A stretch of DNA of 64,000 bases from Clusia tigrina (lineage: Eukaryota > Arthropoda > Insecta > Diptera > Clusiidae), in NCBI GenBank assembly GCA_920105625.2, contig OV050030.1, forward strand, positions 424,828,240 through 424,892,239, read 5' to 3'. Positions 1 through 12,425 of the stretch are shown one piece after another. The first letter of the stretch is position 1; each line of letters opens with the position of its first letter. The notes under the pieces are model-generated. The model searched no databases, was not told the DNA's origin, and was given only the letters and a program-made list of their open reading frames with translations. A program made the translations under genes and the position numbers.

Positions 1-345
1 TCTCTCTCTTTCTCTCTCATGGCATCTCTCTATTCATCACTCTCTCTCACTCTCTCTCTCTCATGGCATCTACGTATCCATCACTCTCTCATTCTTCATT
101 ACTCTTTTTCAATCACTATCTTTCCACATGTCTCTACCCAAATCGTCCTCTACATCGCTCTCCCCCCTTCTCTATCAATCTCTCTTCATCACTCTCTCTT
201 TCTCCATTACTCTTTCTCCATTACTCTCTCCATTACTCTCTCCATTACTCTCTCTCCATCACTCTCTCCATTACTCTCAGTCCATTACTCACGTTCCATC
301 ACTCTATACCTATCTCTGATACTGCGCTACATTAAATTAATCATG
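1..345. repeat. CT-rich minisatellite
   Basis: Pyrimidine-rich array of TCTC and units such as CTCTCCATTACT. The units carry few stop codons, which makes several open frames full of Ser, Leu and His. I see no gene. Confidence 0.85.
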
Positions 346-2084
346 CATGTCTATAATGGCTTTATAAATAACCCTATACTCGTATCTCCCCATCTATACG
401 GTTATTTATAAATCTTACTTATGTTAATGACATTCCATTACATCAAAGAGGAGAAATGGAAGGAAACTAATCTAACAAATAAAATGTTTACAAAAATTAC
501 TTTGTAGATTTCCGCTCTGTTCCCTAAACATCGCCCTAATGCCACTCACTACCCATGGAATTCTCATTTCAATTTGGTAGCTACTCTTCTTCAAGTCTGC
601 ATAATTAATTAGCAGCCTCCCAAAAGGAAACAAATTGTGTGGACGTATGAGGAATCATATCAACTCGTATATCATTTGCTCAGCTCCGAAGATAACCACG
701 TTAAGCGTTTGAATTGATGCCACCCGATGACATAATAAGGAGAAGAAGAGATAGCAATATACAAGAGTGTGAGCATATCTTGTTGCGCTACGGACAAACA
801 ATTTGCTTAATCATTGGCCAGAATGTTGTTCAAGTGCTCCTCAAGAAATTCGACATAAATTTTCATTCAGACGTTTCCCTCGGTTCTCTAAAGTCAAAAT
901 GATTTGTTCCTGACCTTGTACCTGGTGTGTCACCTTGTTTTACTGAACGACTTAATTGTAAACCTTTGGCCCTTCGTATAGATTCAGGGAAATACAAGGA
1001 GTAAAGAGCCATGGGCGTGGACACGTCTCCCCTTCTGATTTCGTACCACAATCGCAGACTGATTGCATTTATAAAATTGTCATTTGTAAATATGCAGCGA
1101 AGTGTCCGAAGGGAGCAACCAACCAAGCCAACTGGAAGGGACCGAAAGCCAATTTTAATTCCAACACAAAAACACACACAGCCACACACACACACAGGAA
1201 CGCTTCACGCCCCGTATTAGAGGCATAATAAAAATGTACGAGCGAGAATTTAAATTCATATTTTATGTGTGGAATGCGTGGCGGCCTGGCCTGGTGGCAT
1301 GTGTGCTTGTTGCAACTGCAGCAGTTGGCGGCGAAGTTGAAAACATTCCGAGTTATGAATATAGGTCAAAGCAGATGCCACAGCAGAGGAGGAGGCCGCC
1401 ACCGTCATCGTCAGTGTCGTCGAAGTCGCTGCCACAACACCAACCGCAGAAAAAGGGGGAGAAACCGCAGAGTTATAAAAATAAACCAAGTGCAAACGAA
1501 TAAATCAGCAAGGAAAATGGAATAAAGCAACGAGAGCAGCAGCAGCAACAACAACAATGAGGATAAAAGCAACAACAACAACCGCTGAAACAGATGTCAT
1601 GGAAATGGTTTATTTCAATACACGCCACAGCAGCACCGCAGCCACGCCGGACAAACGCGACCTGAAAAAGCGGAGAGCTCCGCAAAGGAAATTCTGTAAT
1701 TTACAATAAACGGAAGAGGAAAATATTAAAGAAAATTCTTTCAAAATTTTCTTTTTACTCGCACTTTTAACATATTTTCAATCATCATTTTTGATGTTTT
1801 TCTGGTTGCTTAACAAGCTTCGCGGAAGTTCGAGGACGGACGGACAAAGCAATTTATTAATGCGTGTCTCATGGACGCAGAAGCCCACAAATCACGCACA
1901 AATAGGCTCAACTGATCATAGCATTGAAAGAAATATTGCCAGAGAGGGGAGGAGGGGCAGAGCGTAGGGGGCGACTAATTGCTGTGCGCCAGAATAGAAG
2001 ATCGATGAAAGTTGAGTCATCAGACGCACCCGCTGCGCGTACACAAATGTGGCATCGTATTGAATTGGATTATGATGAGGTGTG
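346..2084. other. non-coding stretch with CA repeat and CAN-rich (opa-like) DNA
   Basis: No gene recognised. There is a CA microsatellite near 1165-1197 and a CAG/CAA-rich stretch about 1370-1660, as often seen in fly introns. Short open frames here show low-complexity Cys, Ser or Gln runs typical of repeat translation. Confidence 0.6.
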
Positions 2085-3255
2085 AGGAACAGTGCAGAGA
2101 GAGGGGGAGAGAGAGGGAGAGGGAGCCAGAGAGAGAGAGAGTGGGAAAAAGAGGGGGAGAGAGGGTGAGAGAGAAAGAGTGGGAAGATGGAGAGAGAGAG
2201 AGAGTGGGAAAGAGAGATAAGACAGAGAGAGAGAGAGAGAGAGAGAGGAAGAGAGTGAGGAAGAGAGAGTGGGAGAGACTGAGAGTGAGAGAGACAGAGA
2301 GAGTGGGAGAGAGCGAGGTGGATACAGTGGGAGAGAGAGGTGGATACAGTCGGAGAGAGAGTGAGAGAGAGGTGGATACAGTGGGAGAGAGAGAGGTGGA
2401 TACAGTGGGAGAGAGAGTGGGAGAGAGAGAGGTGGATACAGTGGGAGAGAGAGTGGAAGAGAGAGAGAGAGTGAGAGAGTGGGAGAGAGAGAGAGAGTGG
2501 GAGAGAGGGGTGGATACAGTGGGAGAGAGAGAGAGTGAGAGAGAGGTGGATACAGTGGGAGAGAGAGTGAGAGAGAGGTGGATACAGTGGGAGAGAGAGT
2601 GAGAGAGATGGGGATACAGTGGGAGAGAGAGTGAGAGAGAGGTTGATACAGTGGGAGAGAGAGGTGGATACAGTGGGGGAGAGAGAGGGGTGGATACAGT
2701 GGGAGAGAGAGGTGGATACAGTGGGAGACAGAGAGAGGGGGAGAGTGGGAGACAGAGAGAGGGAGAAAGTGGCGAAGAGAGATAGTAGAGATACAGAGAG
2801 AGGGCGAGAGAGACAGAGAGGGAGAGAGTGGGGAAGAGAGATGGCGATAGGAACATAGAGAGGGAGAGAGCGATATAGAAATAGACAGAGACATAGAGAG
2901 GGAGAGAGTGGAAAGTAGAGAGTAGGATGGGAGTAAGAGAGCGAGAGAATGGGAGAATGGGAGACAGAGATAGGGAGATAATGGGAAAGAGAGAGAATGT
3001 GGAAAAGAGAGATAGTGGAGACACAGAGAGGGACAGAGAGACATATAGAGTTGGTTTTTAGGGGGTAACTACAGGTGCCGCAATGCGCCCAGTGTCTTTT
3101 TGATGTCCACCTCCGTTCTAATATTGGAAATAAAAAAAAACTTAGACAGAGATATAGAGAGGGAGAGTGAGTGGGAAAGAGAGGGAGAGAGAGAGTAAGA
3201 GTAAGAGAGAGTAATAGTAAGAGAGTAAGAGAGAGAGAGAGGGAGAGAGACAATG
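2085..3255. repeat. GA-rich minisatellite with GTGGATACAGTGG units
   Basis: Long purine-rich array of GAGA. Many copies of the segment GTGGATACAGTGGGAGAGAG sit mostly between 2315 and 2730. Minus-strand open frames of 324-447 codons (Ser, Leu, Pro, His only) are a by-product of the repeat. The complementary CT-rich array at 1-345 differs in unit. Confidence 0.9.
3056..3142. mobile_element. short non-repeat insert with A-tail inside the GA array
   Basis: About 85 bases of ordinary-complexity sequence (TTGGTTTTTAGGGGGTAACT through TTCTAATATTGG) interrupt the GA array. They end in AAATAAAAAAAAA, after which the array resumes. The terminal A-run suggests a 5'-truncated retrotransposed fragment. 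The internal GTGTCTTTTTGA plus CACCTCC resembles text at 19207-19231. Family unknown. Confidence 0.35.
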
Positions 3256-3694
3256 GCATGCCATTATTTCCTACAGACAGCGAATATTGGCTTTTGGATA
3301 TCCTTTTGTACTACTCATAAGAAGACCGGTATGGATCGTATAATCCTGCATCACAATACTGCTGAAGTCATAATGACGGAAACCTATTTCCCCGCTCTCA
3401 GTACGACTTATTTAGGAAGTTATGCCTCTGATAGTGCCAGTATATTTGATATAATTATTGGCCATACTATCCGAGTCCTCAACTAAATCTCCAGCTGGGG
3501 ATTATTCAAATCGATAACGAATGTGTTGAGATGTTGATTTCGTGGTATCACAGTGAATGATCTTACCGATAGCCTTCCTTCAAGCCGCCACATTGCCCTC
3601 AACCTTATCTATTGAAACAGTTCGAGAACTTGCTTCCAGATGGAGTTGTCTTGAAAGTACTCGTAATATTACGCTACTGTTGAGTTGAGTCTGA
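3256..3694. other. non-coding stretch
   Basis: No coding signal recognised. The single open frame of 77 codons at its left end has no recognisable motif. Confidence 0.5.
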
Positions 3695-3701
3695 GTACTG
3701 C

Positions 3702-3876
3702 CAGAGAACACAGAGAAGCGACACTTAAACGTAAAATTTTCTGACGTTTAAATCTTTGTTTATCATTAGTTGGTAATCTGTTTAGGTTTGTTTATCATTG
3801 GTTCTGAAGAAAATCAGCCACACTACGAGAGACGCAAAACGAGAGACGTTTAAGTGACGCGTCTCTGTGGTCTGTG
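3702..3876. mobile_element. hAT-like MITE with terminal inverted repeats and target duplication
   Basis: The ends are inverted repeats of about 31 nt. The left end starts CAGAGAACACAGAGAAGCG and the right end, reversed, starts CACAGACCACAGAGACGCG. Both continue through CACTTAAACGT, with about four mismatches. The element is flanked by GTACTGCC at 3695-3702 and 3877-3884; the last C of the left copy may belong to the element. A CAG start and 8-bp duplication fit the hAT superfamily. At 175 bp with no open frame, it would be non-autonomous. Confidence 0.7.
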
Positions 3877-3884
3877 GTACTGCC

Positions 3885-4633
3885 TCGTTTGTCTTGACTC
3901 GTTCGTTTTCGTTACTCAATAACGAACTGATAGCAACGAGCACTGTAAATCTAAGCAACGAATAGGAGCAAATAACGAGAAGTAGTGTGATTTCACGCCA
4001 GTTATCTCAACAGACATCCATCCCACAATTCCACTTTTCGAGAAGTTCATTCGCGCAGAACTTTTTGGTAATTATTTTCTTGGATTTGAGCAACTCGTCA
4101 CTTGTTCGCCGCAATACGTAATTTGAGTGTAACCCGAAAGAAACGAGTAGCTCAAATCTGTGCACTCGAGCTTGGTAACGTCGTTCACTCTTTTGGTAGA
4201 CCTCTGACGTAAACACTTTTGTGCCTGAGTCTGTGGTGGACCCACTTGTGTGCACATACTTAAATTATTTGATGAATATTCATAAATTTTTATGTAAATT
4301 TCGTTACCTGAATTTTATAATTAAAACACCTGCCAACGACTGGTGTAATAAAATGTCAAAAATAATCTCTGCCAACCACCCGCGCTGGGTTGGTTGTGGA
4401 TGCAGAGAAGAACAAAATTGGCAGCAAAGAAAAAAGAAACAAAAAGTCAATTAAATTTCTTGAACGCGATCCAAGTGGAACACGAATCTATGCCAACAAC
4501 AGCGGAGGAAATTCCCTCAAAACTTGCTCATTGCCTGACAGACAACGCAACGCAAATCTCACCATTAAATCTCACCATCCAAATCCAATCCAAGAACATT
4601 CAAATGCCTGAAAGTAGACAATGAGCCACTTAC
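3885..4633. other. Pkn intron sequence left of the HR1b exon
   Basis: This is intronic sequence downstream of the donor at 4633. Contents are ordinary AT-rich DNA. Two overlapping minus-strand open frames near 4007-4257 show no recognisable motif. Confidence 0.6.
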
Positions 4634-5160
4634 CTCCTGCAGCGCCTTCTTGTCGGGCACCTTGTTATTCTGTAGGGTACGTATCACATTTTTAGCTCCA
4701 TCCACCACGGCGGCCTCGATGCGCAGACGATGCCGCAACTCTTCGATGCGCTCCTCCAGCGATGTCTCGAGCCGCTGCGGCTGCGTCGAGCCGTTCTCAT
4801 CGGTGCCCGCATTCGCAGCCGCCTGCACGGACAGCTTATGCGCGTGCTCCTTGTTCTGTTTGACTTTCAGAATGCGCAAGCGTAGAAATTCAATTTTCGC
4901 CTTCGAGTCGGCCAACATTTGCTGCGCCTCGGCCAGCAGCTTTTTGTCCCGGCCATGGTGACCGTTGGCCAGCGACTGTATCATGTTCTCGGCGCCGTTC
5001 TTCACCTTCAGCTCGATGTTCAGCTGCTTCTCGAGCGACATCAGCATTTTGTCGTTCACCGTCAACTGCTCGTGACCGCCACCGATGAGGCCACTGCCGC
5101 CCATGCTGGAGTTATCGCCGAGCATGGAATTCGATGTGGAGAGATTGAATGAAAGCACAT
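4634..5160 (-). CDS. Pkn: Pkn exon with HR1b and start of HR1c
   Basis: This is a 527-nt internal exon. The acceptor is TTTCTTTGCAG before 5160. The first two bases complete the codon left by the HR1a exon, giving Asp. The donor is CAGGAG then GTAAGT, last base 4634, phase 0. After a Ser/Gly/Asn-rich linker of about 35 residues comes HR1b ([19 protein letters not shown], then [20 protein letters not shown], about residues 38-105). A short Gln/Thr linker leads into HR1c ([30 protein letters not shown]), which is cut by the donor at KKALQE. HR1c, the C2-like region and the kinase domain must continue to the left, outside this window. The intron from the HR1a exon is about 20.2 kb, so the gene is greatly expanded by repeats and transposons. 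Confidence 0.93.
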
Positions 5161-5894
5161 CTGCAAAGAAACAAAATAAGAGAAACCAGATTAAGTACGA
5201 TTGTTTGCAGAGTTTGCTACTCAAAAGACATTTAAAAAGCCTTCCGGTTCATTTCAAAGCATATTTAGTGCAGTTGCCAACAGAGTCCTTTAAAAACTTG
5301 CTCCCTTTGAAATTGAATTGAAAAGTTCTGCAGAGCAAATTGCTGACACACGCTTCTGTGATTCTAGAAGCACCGCCCCAACCAACCCCAGGGAACGGCA
5401 ACAGTTGTTAACTATTAAAAACGCGATTATAGTTAACTGCAGTAACATGATTGCGTGTCCCTACGCGCGTAAGGATATCGCTCTGCGGCGTGTGCCACGC
5501 CAAGAGTCATAAATATTAAATTTTACGATAATTGTGACGACTTATGTGAAAATCAGTGCCTCTGGCGGCGGAGCATAATTCTCAGAAGAGGAGGAAAAGA
5601 AGCGATAATCGAGGGGAAGAACAGAATTGGAAGACTTGAGCATGTTTCTCTTTAATATGCCAAATATTTAATGAACCGTTCCTGAACTTTTGCCGCGCCC
5701 TGGCAGGAGCATTATATTCCTGTCGCTTCAAGTCTGTTACAGAAACTTAAGTCGTGACTTTAAGAGAGTAAAATAGTTCATATGCTCTGCTGATGCAGTG
5801 CAAGTGGGCGTGGCAAGGTTCAAGTTCTTCTTTAGAGTTAGTTTCGCTTTATAACTGATCTAGAGCACAGTTTTGTGTTGAGGGCAGTGTTTAA
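5161..5894. other. Pkn intron sequence right of the HR1b exon
   Basis: Intronic. The acceptor pyrimidine tract is at about 5161-5185. Nothing else is recognised. Confidence 0.6.
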
Positions 5895-6720
5895 AAAGCA
5901 TATTGAAGGGTGTTTTTTTAGTAAGGCATCCCAAAAGGACCCCAACCCTCGAAAAATTCATCGAAAGTTCTCGGTTTTGAATGAAAGTAGTGGGTAAAAA
6001 CAGCCCACGGGTCAACACAATAACGCTCTTTGGGTGTGAGTGTGTCGACTAAAGAGAATACTCACACACCCCAATCATCGCTAGCGAGATTGGAAGTGAT
6101 CTTTTTAGTTTGACTTCCAAAAAGGTCCCGGGACTTCATAAAATCCATCGAAAGTTCTCGGTTTTGAATGAAAGTAGTGGTTAAGAACAGCCCACGGAGC
6201 AACACAATAGGGCTCTTTCGGTGTGAGAGTGTCTACTAAAGCTAAACTAACCTCACAAAGAAGAATACTCACACTCCCAAATCATCTTTAGGAAGATTGG
6301 AAGTGGTCTTTTTAGTTCCATATACAAAAAGGTCCCGGAATCCATCGAAAGTTCTCGGTTTTGAATGGAAGTAGTGGATAAGAACAGACCATGGAGCATC
6401 ACAATAGGACACTTTCGATGTGAGTGCGTCCACTAAAGCTAAACTAACCTCACAAAGAGGAATACTCACACACCCCAATCATCGCTAGCGAGATTGGAAG
6501 TGATCTTTTTAGTTTGACTTCCAAAAAGGTCCCGGGACTTCACTAAATCCATCGAAAGTTCTCGGTTTTGAATGGAAATCGTCGATAAGAACAGCCCACG
6601 GGTCAACACAATAACGATCTTTGAGGTTGAGCGTCTCGCCTCTAAACCTAAACTAACCTCACAACGAAGAATTCCCACACACCCGAATCCTCGTTAGAAG
6701 TATATTTCGGAGATGAGTAA
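5895..6720. repeat. tandem repeat of about 190-207 bp, four copies
   Basis: The landmark CATCGAAAGTTCTCGGTTTT occurs at 5959, 6146, 6343 and 6550, so periods are 187, 197 and 207. Each unit carries CAGCCCACGG or a close variant, then ACACAATA and a block with CTCACAC. The two minus-strand open frames of about 70 codons in adjacent copies are parallel translations of the repeat. Confidence 0.9.
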
Positions 6721-9700
6721 CGAAAAGTTACCCATACTCGTACTTTTTCCACATCTCTAGCGGCGAACCACGAATGTGGCCACGATATTTGAGTCTAGGG
6801 TTATAAATTATGAGCAGTTACGTACATCAATACAAAATCGAAGTCAATCACACTGAACAGTGGCACGACAAGTCATGAAGTACTCTTCCATATAAACACA
6901 TAGAAGAGACAAACGGGGGCTGGAACACCAATGTCCCCTGTTACTCATCGCTGGACAACAATGAGCGGCAATTCATGAACTCACAATTACGACGACGACT
7001 GCCGCACGAAAGTAGCGTTTTCCAGATGCCAAAGAAGAAATTAGTTTGCTTGTTTCGAAGTGGAGCTGAGTGGAGTGGAATGGAGTGGCGTGTGGGGAGC
7101 AGTGAATGGTATGAGATTGGAAAGCATATAACAACAACCGCTGTCATTATCTACGCCGGCACACGCGATGCGAGGTCGTCCGAAGTGGTGGTAACGCATA
7201 AACACACAGCAAGTAGGCAAGTAGGCAGAGGGTTGGTGGCCGGGGCTCGTGTAGCAGCCAAGCAAGCCAACGCATGCAACGGGTCTAGTCTCCGAAGAGA
7301 TCAGGTATGTTCATCTCTAATTGCGACTGCAGGTGAGCTAAAATAGCTTCATTCCAGCCGACTTCCTAGTTTGGTTTCGAGTGAAAGGCGCTTATGATGA
7401 GGTAATCTTGGCGGCAGTGGTGGCACGTAACAATGCCGCAGAAGCTGGTGAAATGTGGAAGATGCAATTATGAAGGGTCACAGCGGCACAGAAATCAAGA
7501 GCGCAAAATGATAGACTGCAGACTGACTATTATATAATTACCGCCAGATCGTCTGCAGTCAGTTTATGTGGATCCTTTACTAGGTGCGGGGAGGGGGCCT
7601 TGGTTGCATATTGTCACAATAAACTGTGGGTGACTATAGAAAGGGAGGAATAGAAAATGTAAGTTCGTTTTAAACGCATTCTCTGTATTGGGCGTGGCGT
7701 TAACAGCTGGTTAGGTAAAACTTATTTGGCAACCCCCTCTTGAAGTGAAGTTATTATAGTTGTTCTCACCGAGAGCTGAGTATGTACTTGGACCAATTAG
7801 ATCCATGCTTATGTGAGAAGTGACCGAAGATAATTGAAGGCTTTGCATAAAACCATTCTGGTGACAGTAGCCAAGTCATTGAAGCGGTCCAGGAAGTTGC
7901 TACCGCCATTTGTGGTTTTTACATCTGGACAGAAAAGAGTAGCTCCGAGTACCTTGGAGATGAGATAGTTTCATGTTTCTCCTCTTCTCCGTCCCCAGAA
8001 CTTTTGTACAAATCGTACTACATATGAGTCAACAATTTAGTTGTTTATTTAGTAACGCTGGGTAGAATGTACAGACAAAAGTAACAGACATGAAAATAGA
8101 AGCGGCTGGACAGACCACTTGTGACTTGACCGATGCATTGACAAGTGTGAGTTACAAACAAAAAATAAAAAAGAACTAAAAGCTAAAATCATGTGATATT
8201 AGTAAAGCAAACAACTGATAACTTCAACACCCACCAATGAAGCTCAATAATGAAAGAAATGTTCACACAATCCAGTGACCCGAACTAAGAGCTTAAAGTA
8301 ATTTTCATAAAAGTAACAGTGGGTACCTTCTGCCGTCTACGAGTGCTCAGTTAGAAACTGATGGCAGTTCAGTAACAATTTTCTGGAGATTTTCTATTAA
8401 ATTATCCATTTATGTTTACCAAGGTTAGTAGAAACGAACCGTATCGACAGCAATATAGAAAGGAGTTAATTTCTTATCAAGTTAGTTAGAAAGAGTCGTA
8501 GGAAAGGTCGTAGAATTACTGTTATTGTTGTAATGGGAATAAGTGCACTGCTACCTTAAGATATATTGTGACCCCAATCAAAGATTCAAAGTATCTCCTT
8601 GAGTCCTATATTCTGGATATACGTGAGAAGTACTTTTGGCTTCAGAGATTTCACGTCGCTAACCAAACCTTAGTAGAATCTATAGATAGTATATTAGTAG
8701 AATCTATTGGGATCAGCATTAATACATGGCATTGTGCCGACAGATGCATGGACGTATCCTCTTCCTCCACACAAAATCTGCACAAGTTGTCGGAAGCTGC
8801 TCCCATATTCCCTCAGTGTGAATTTAATTGAAAGTGTCCTGTTAGAAGGCCTTAGGTTACCCTTTGAAAGGTTGAAGAGTGCTCTGAACGTTTTAGGTAG
8901 AATCACCACATACGTTTCTAAGCTTGTCTTAGTCCAGGTACCCCAGGCGCTTAACATCAGCCTCATCGAGTTGAAGTATATTGAACATAGTGCACTTTCT
9001 TACTTCACAGAAAGGTTCAGCTCCAAAGAAGGGAGGTAGTAGCCCCCTTCTGGTAGGATAGTGGTAACAGTAACCTGTCACTTTAATGTAAGATCCTTGA
9101 AATTTGTTGGATTTCTTTGTTCATTTTTCGAAAATATATATAAAACAATATCTGCATGGAAACTGATGATATTGTCCCAACTCAAATGGTATCTAAGAGT
9201 AGGTGGAGTAATTCGTCGGCCTTTTATTCAAACATATACTCCCATATAAATGAATCGATAGGAAAAGTTATCATACTGGGGCAACCAGGGTCCAAATTCA
9301 GTTCAAGTTATGAGTGTGAGACACTGGTTAAGTACACAGAACTCCTATTCATAGAAAACCATCCCACCAACTCTTACTCATAGGAAACACCCAAGAGTGT
9401 ATTCAATCAAAGACCGTCTCCTCTTTCTCTTTCGGTGTCCACGCCGCTGTGTTCCTGCCTGTCCACTCAGTGTTGTGGCAAATGGTAAATTGCCTCTGGC
9501 TGCTTTAAATGACCGCAAGTGAATGCAGGTCAATGTGTCTGCTGCAACAACGCGTCCGTCCTCTCCAGACGGCCGGCCAAGAGGCGAAACGTTTAGTTTA
9601 ATCAGTTTGCTTGTTGTGGATTTTGTGGTTGTTGTTCTGTCATTGGCAACGCAATTTAGTGTCCAAATGCAGACAGACTGCATCCAAATGTTAATTGGCC

Positions 9701-11319
9701 AAAATTCAATGGAAAATTGTCAACAAATTCGCGCATGCGCAGTGCCTGCAATTACGAGTATTTGTTTTCTTTCTGTTATTGTCGTTTTGTTGTTTCACTT
9801 AAACCGAACGATATCCAAGGTAGGAGGAGTATGTGCTTGGAATAGTAATTGATTAATAGTATCGGAATGCAATGACAAGGTTTCAATTATTTTTAGCCTT
9901 CTCTGTGGCTGAGGTTTACTGGCAACAACAACAACAAAGTCCGTCGTGCATGAAGCGTTAGCTGGACATATTCCAAACACCTTCCAAGGTCTGCTCGTAA
10001 GCTCACTGACAAGGCAAAGGCTGCGTAGGTACACAAACAAAGTGTAATCTAGAATAATCTGTACAGCTCTACTATACTATACTAAACCACCCTCTGGGGG
10101 AGTGCGTGAAAGGCGAAAAGGGAAAGTAAGCAAGCAAAGAAAAGCTCCTTAAAATTGTCAAATCAATTTGCCCACAATTAGCGTTTGATTGTATCCCCCA
10201 GAGAGTCTGATTGCTGCTGCTGCACTAGTTCCATGTTGGAAGCAAGTAAATCCTCAAACAAATTGGCATTCCAAAACAATGACAGAGCGCATAAAAACCC
10301 TCACAACTACAGCAACGCCGTTGGAGAGCTGCTGGGGCAGCCCAGTAGGGAAAATCAGCGACTCCATGCCGCCAGAATATTAAGTGACAGTCTTCTGTAA
10401 GTTGTTCTCTTGTATTTAATTCAAGTCAAATATAATTGTGTGGTTTTTATGTTTAAGATTAAAACGGAAAATTCTTCTAGTTCGAGGTGATACCTTACAT
10501 GATTCATAGGTATTATATTGTCCGAGTGGAATTACCGATCAAGTGAAGTGAATCACTCGATACGTAGTAATCCATTATCTCAATGCGTACTAAACTGATA
10601 AAAAAGTACAACAAAAGTAGATCTCCTGCAGTAATTTTTCGATATAACACCTTCTGCACATGTATTTTCCAAAAGGACTTCTCTAGAAGCCCTGCTAATC
10701 TTGCCACTTCAGATTGTAGTTTCCAGGAAATCGATTAAATGTTTGAAGCTATCACTCACGATGATAGAGAACTTTCAAGCACAACTATCTAAATTCATAA
10801 CTCATAAAGCAAACCTGAAATAGGAACTTCTCAGCGATGTCAGAAGCGAGGGATTACGGTCTGGAACTGAATTTCAAAATTCTATCAATCTATGAATACC
10901 TGAAGAAGACAATCAACTTTGAACACTTCTCTCGAAAATATGTGAAAAAAGGCAACGAGTGATGTTGCATTCAACCATCGAATTGTTTAACCATATCGAA
11001 ATTTCCATCTCGACTACTAAAAGTGAAATTTCAGTCCAATGTTTCTTTGGGTTCCTGGAGTAGATTCTGTGCAATCGAAAAAGATATACAAAATGGGCTT
11101 AAATTTAAGCCTTATTTTAACAAAATCATATACAATTATAGGCGTTCAACGACAATTTAAATATTCCTTTCACTATTTGGTTTTTGATATTCATAAGAAG
11201 TCGGATGCAGCAACACAAACCGAGATACAGGGATAAATCGAGGAAGAGATCCTGATATAGATCATATGTGCAAACATCCCATGACTTTCCTTCTATACTT
11301 TACAATTGTCTGAAGAGTA
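6721..11319. other. long intronic stretch, no gene recognised
   Basis: I read both strands and found no conserved domain, RNA gene or clear transposon. Short open frames (up to 123 codons at 6975-7346) have no motif. Small CAACAA runs occur near 9930. The region lies inside the 20-kb Pkn intron. Confidence 0.5.
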
Positions 11320-12425
11320 TGGAAGAAGTTTCCCTCAAGACTCCATCTCTCTCAAGTCCCAATCTCCCTCCAGTATCCCTCTGCCTCAAAAGCCTCCATC
11401 TCCCTCAAGTATCCATTTCCCTTAAATATCCATTTGCCTCAAAACCTACTTCTCCCTTCAGTATCCATCTCCCTCAAGTATCCATCTGGTTCAGAAGCCT
11501 CATCTCCCTCAAGCCTCCATCTCCCTCAAGTATCCCTCTGCCTCAAAAGCTTCATCTCCCTTAAGTATCAATTTCCCTTAAATAACAATCTCCCTCAAAA
11601 GCCTCATCTCCCTCAAGTATCCATCTCCCTCAAGTCTCCATCTCCCTCAAGTCTCAATCTCCCTCCAGTATCCGTCTGTCTCAAAAGCCTACATCTGCCT
11701 TAAGTATCCATCTCCCTCAAGTATCCCTCTGCCTCAAAAGTCTCCATCTCCCTTAAGTATCAATTTCCCTTAAATATCCATCTCCCTCAAAAGCCTCATC
11801 TCCCTCAAGTATCCATCTCCCTCAAGCCTCCATCTCCCTCAAGTATCCCTCTGCTTCAAAAGTCTCCCTTAAATATCAATTTCCCTTAAATATCCATCTC
11901 CCTCAAAAGCCTCATCTCCCTCAAGTATCTATCTCCCTTAAGTCTCCATCTCACTCAAGTCTCAATCTCCCTCAAGTCTCAATCTCCCTCCAGTATCCGT
12001 CTGTCTCAAAAGCCTACATCTGCCTTATGTATCCATCTCCCTCAAGTATCCCTCTGCCTCAAAAGTCTCCATCTCCCTTAAGCATCAATTTCCCTTAAAT
12101 AACCATCTCCCTCAAAACCCTCATCTCCCTCAAGTATCCATCTCCCTCAAGCCTCCATCTCCCTCAAGTATCCCTCTGCTTCAAAAGTCTCCCTTAAATA
12201 TCAATTTCCCTTAAATATCCATCTCCCTCAAAAGCCTCATCTCCCTCAAGTATCCATCTCCCTTAAGCCTCCATCTCCCTCAAGTATCCCTCTGCCTCAA
12301 AAGCTTCATCTCCCTCCAGTATCCCTCTGTCTCAAAAGCCTCCATCTCCCTCAAGTCTCCATTTTCCTTCAAAGCCTCCCTCTCCCTTAAGTATCCATCT
12401 CCCTCAATAGTCTGCATCTACGGGT
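11320..12425. repeat. CTCCCTCAAGTATCCAT minisatellite
   Basis: The array is built on variants of CATCTCCCTCAAGTATC, with interspersed CTGCCTCAAAAGCCT and TTTCCCTTAAATAT. Blocks of several units recur (compare 11700-11860 with 12020-12200), so there is a higher-order pattern. Pyrimidine-rich on the plus strand. Open frames here are artefacts. Confidence 0.9.

Noticed and set aside
1916..3259. 447-codon minus-strand open frame and its overlapping companions
   Set aside because: Translation of the GA/CT array only (Ser, Leu, Pro, His repeats), open in three frames at once.
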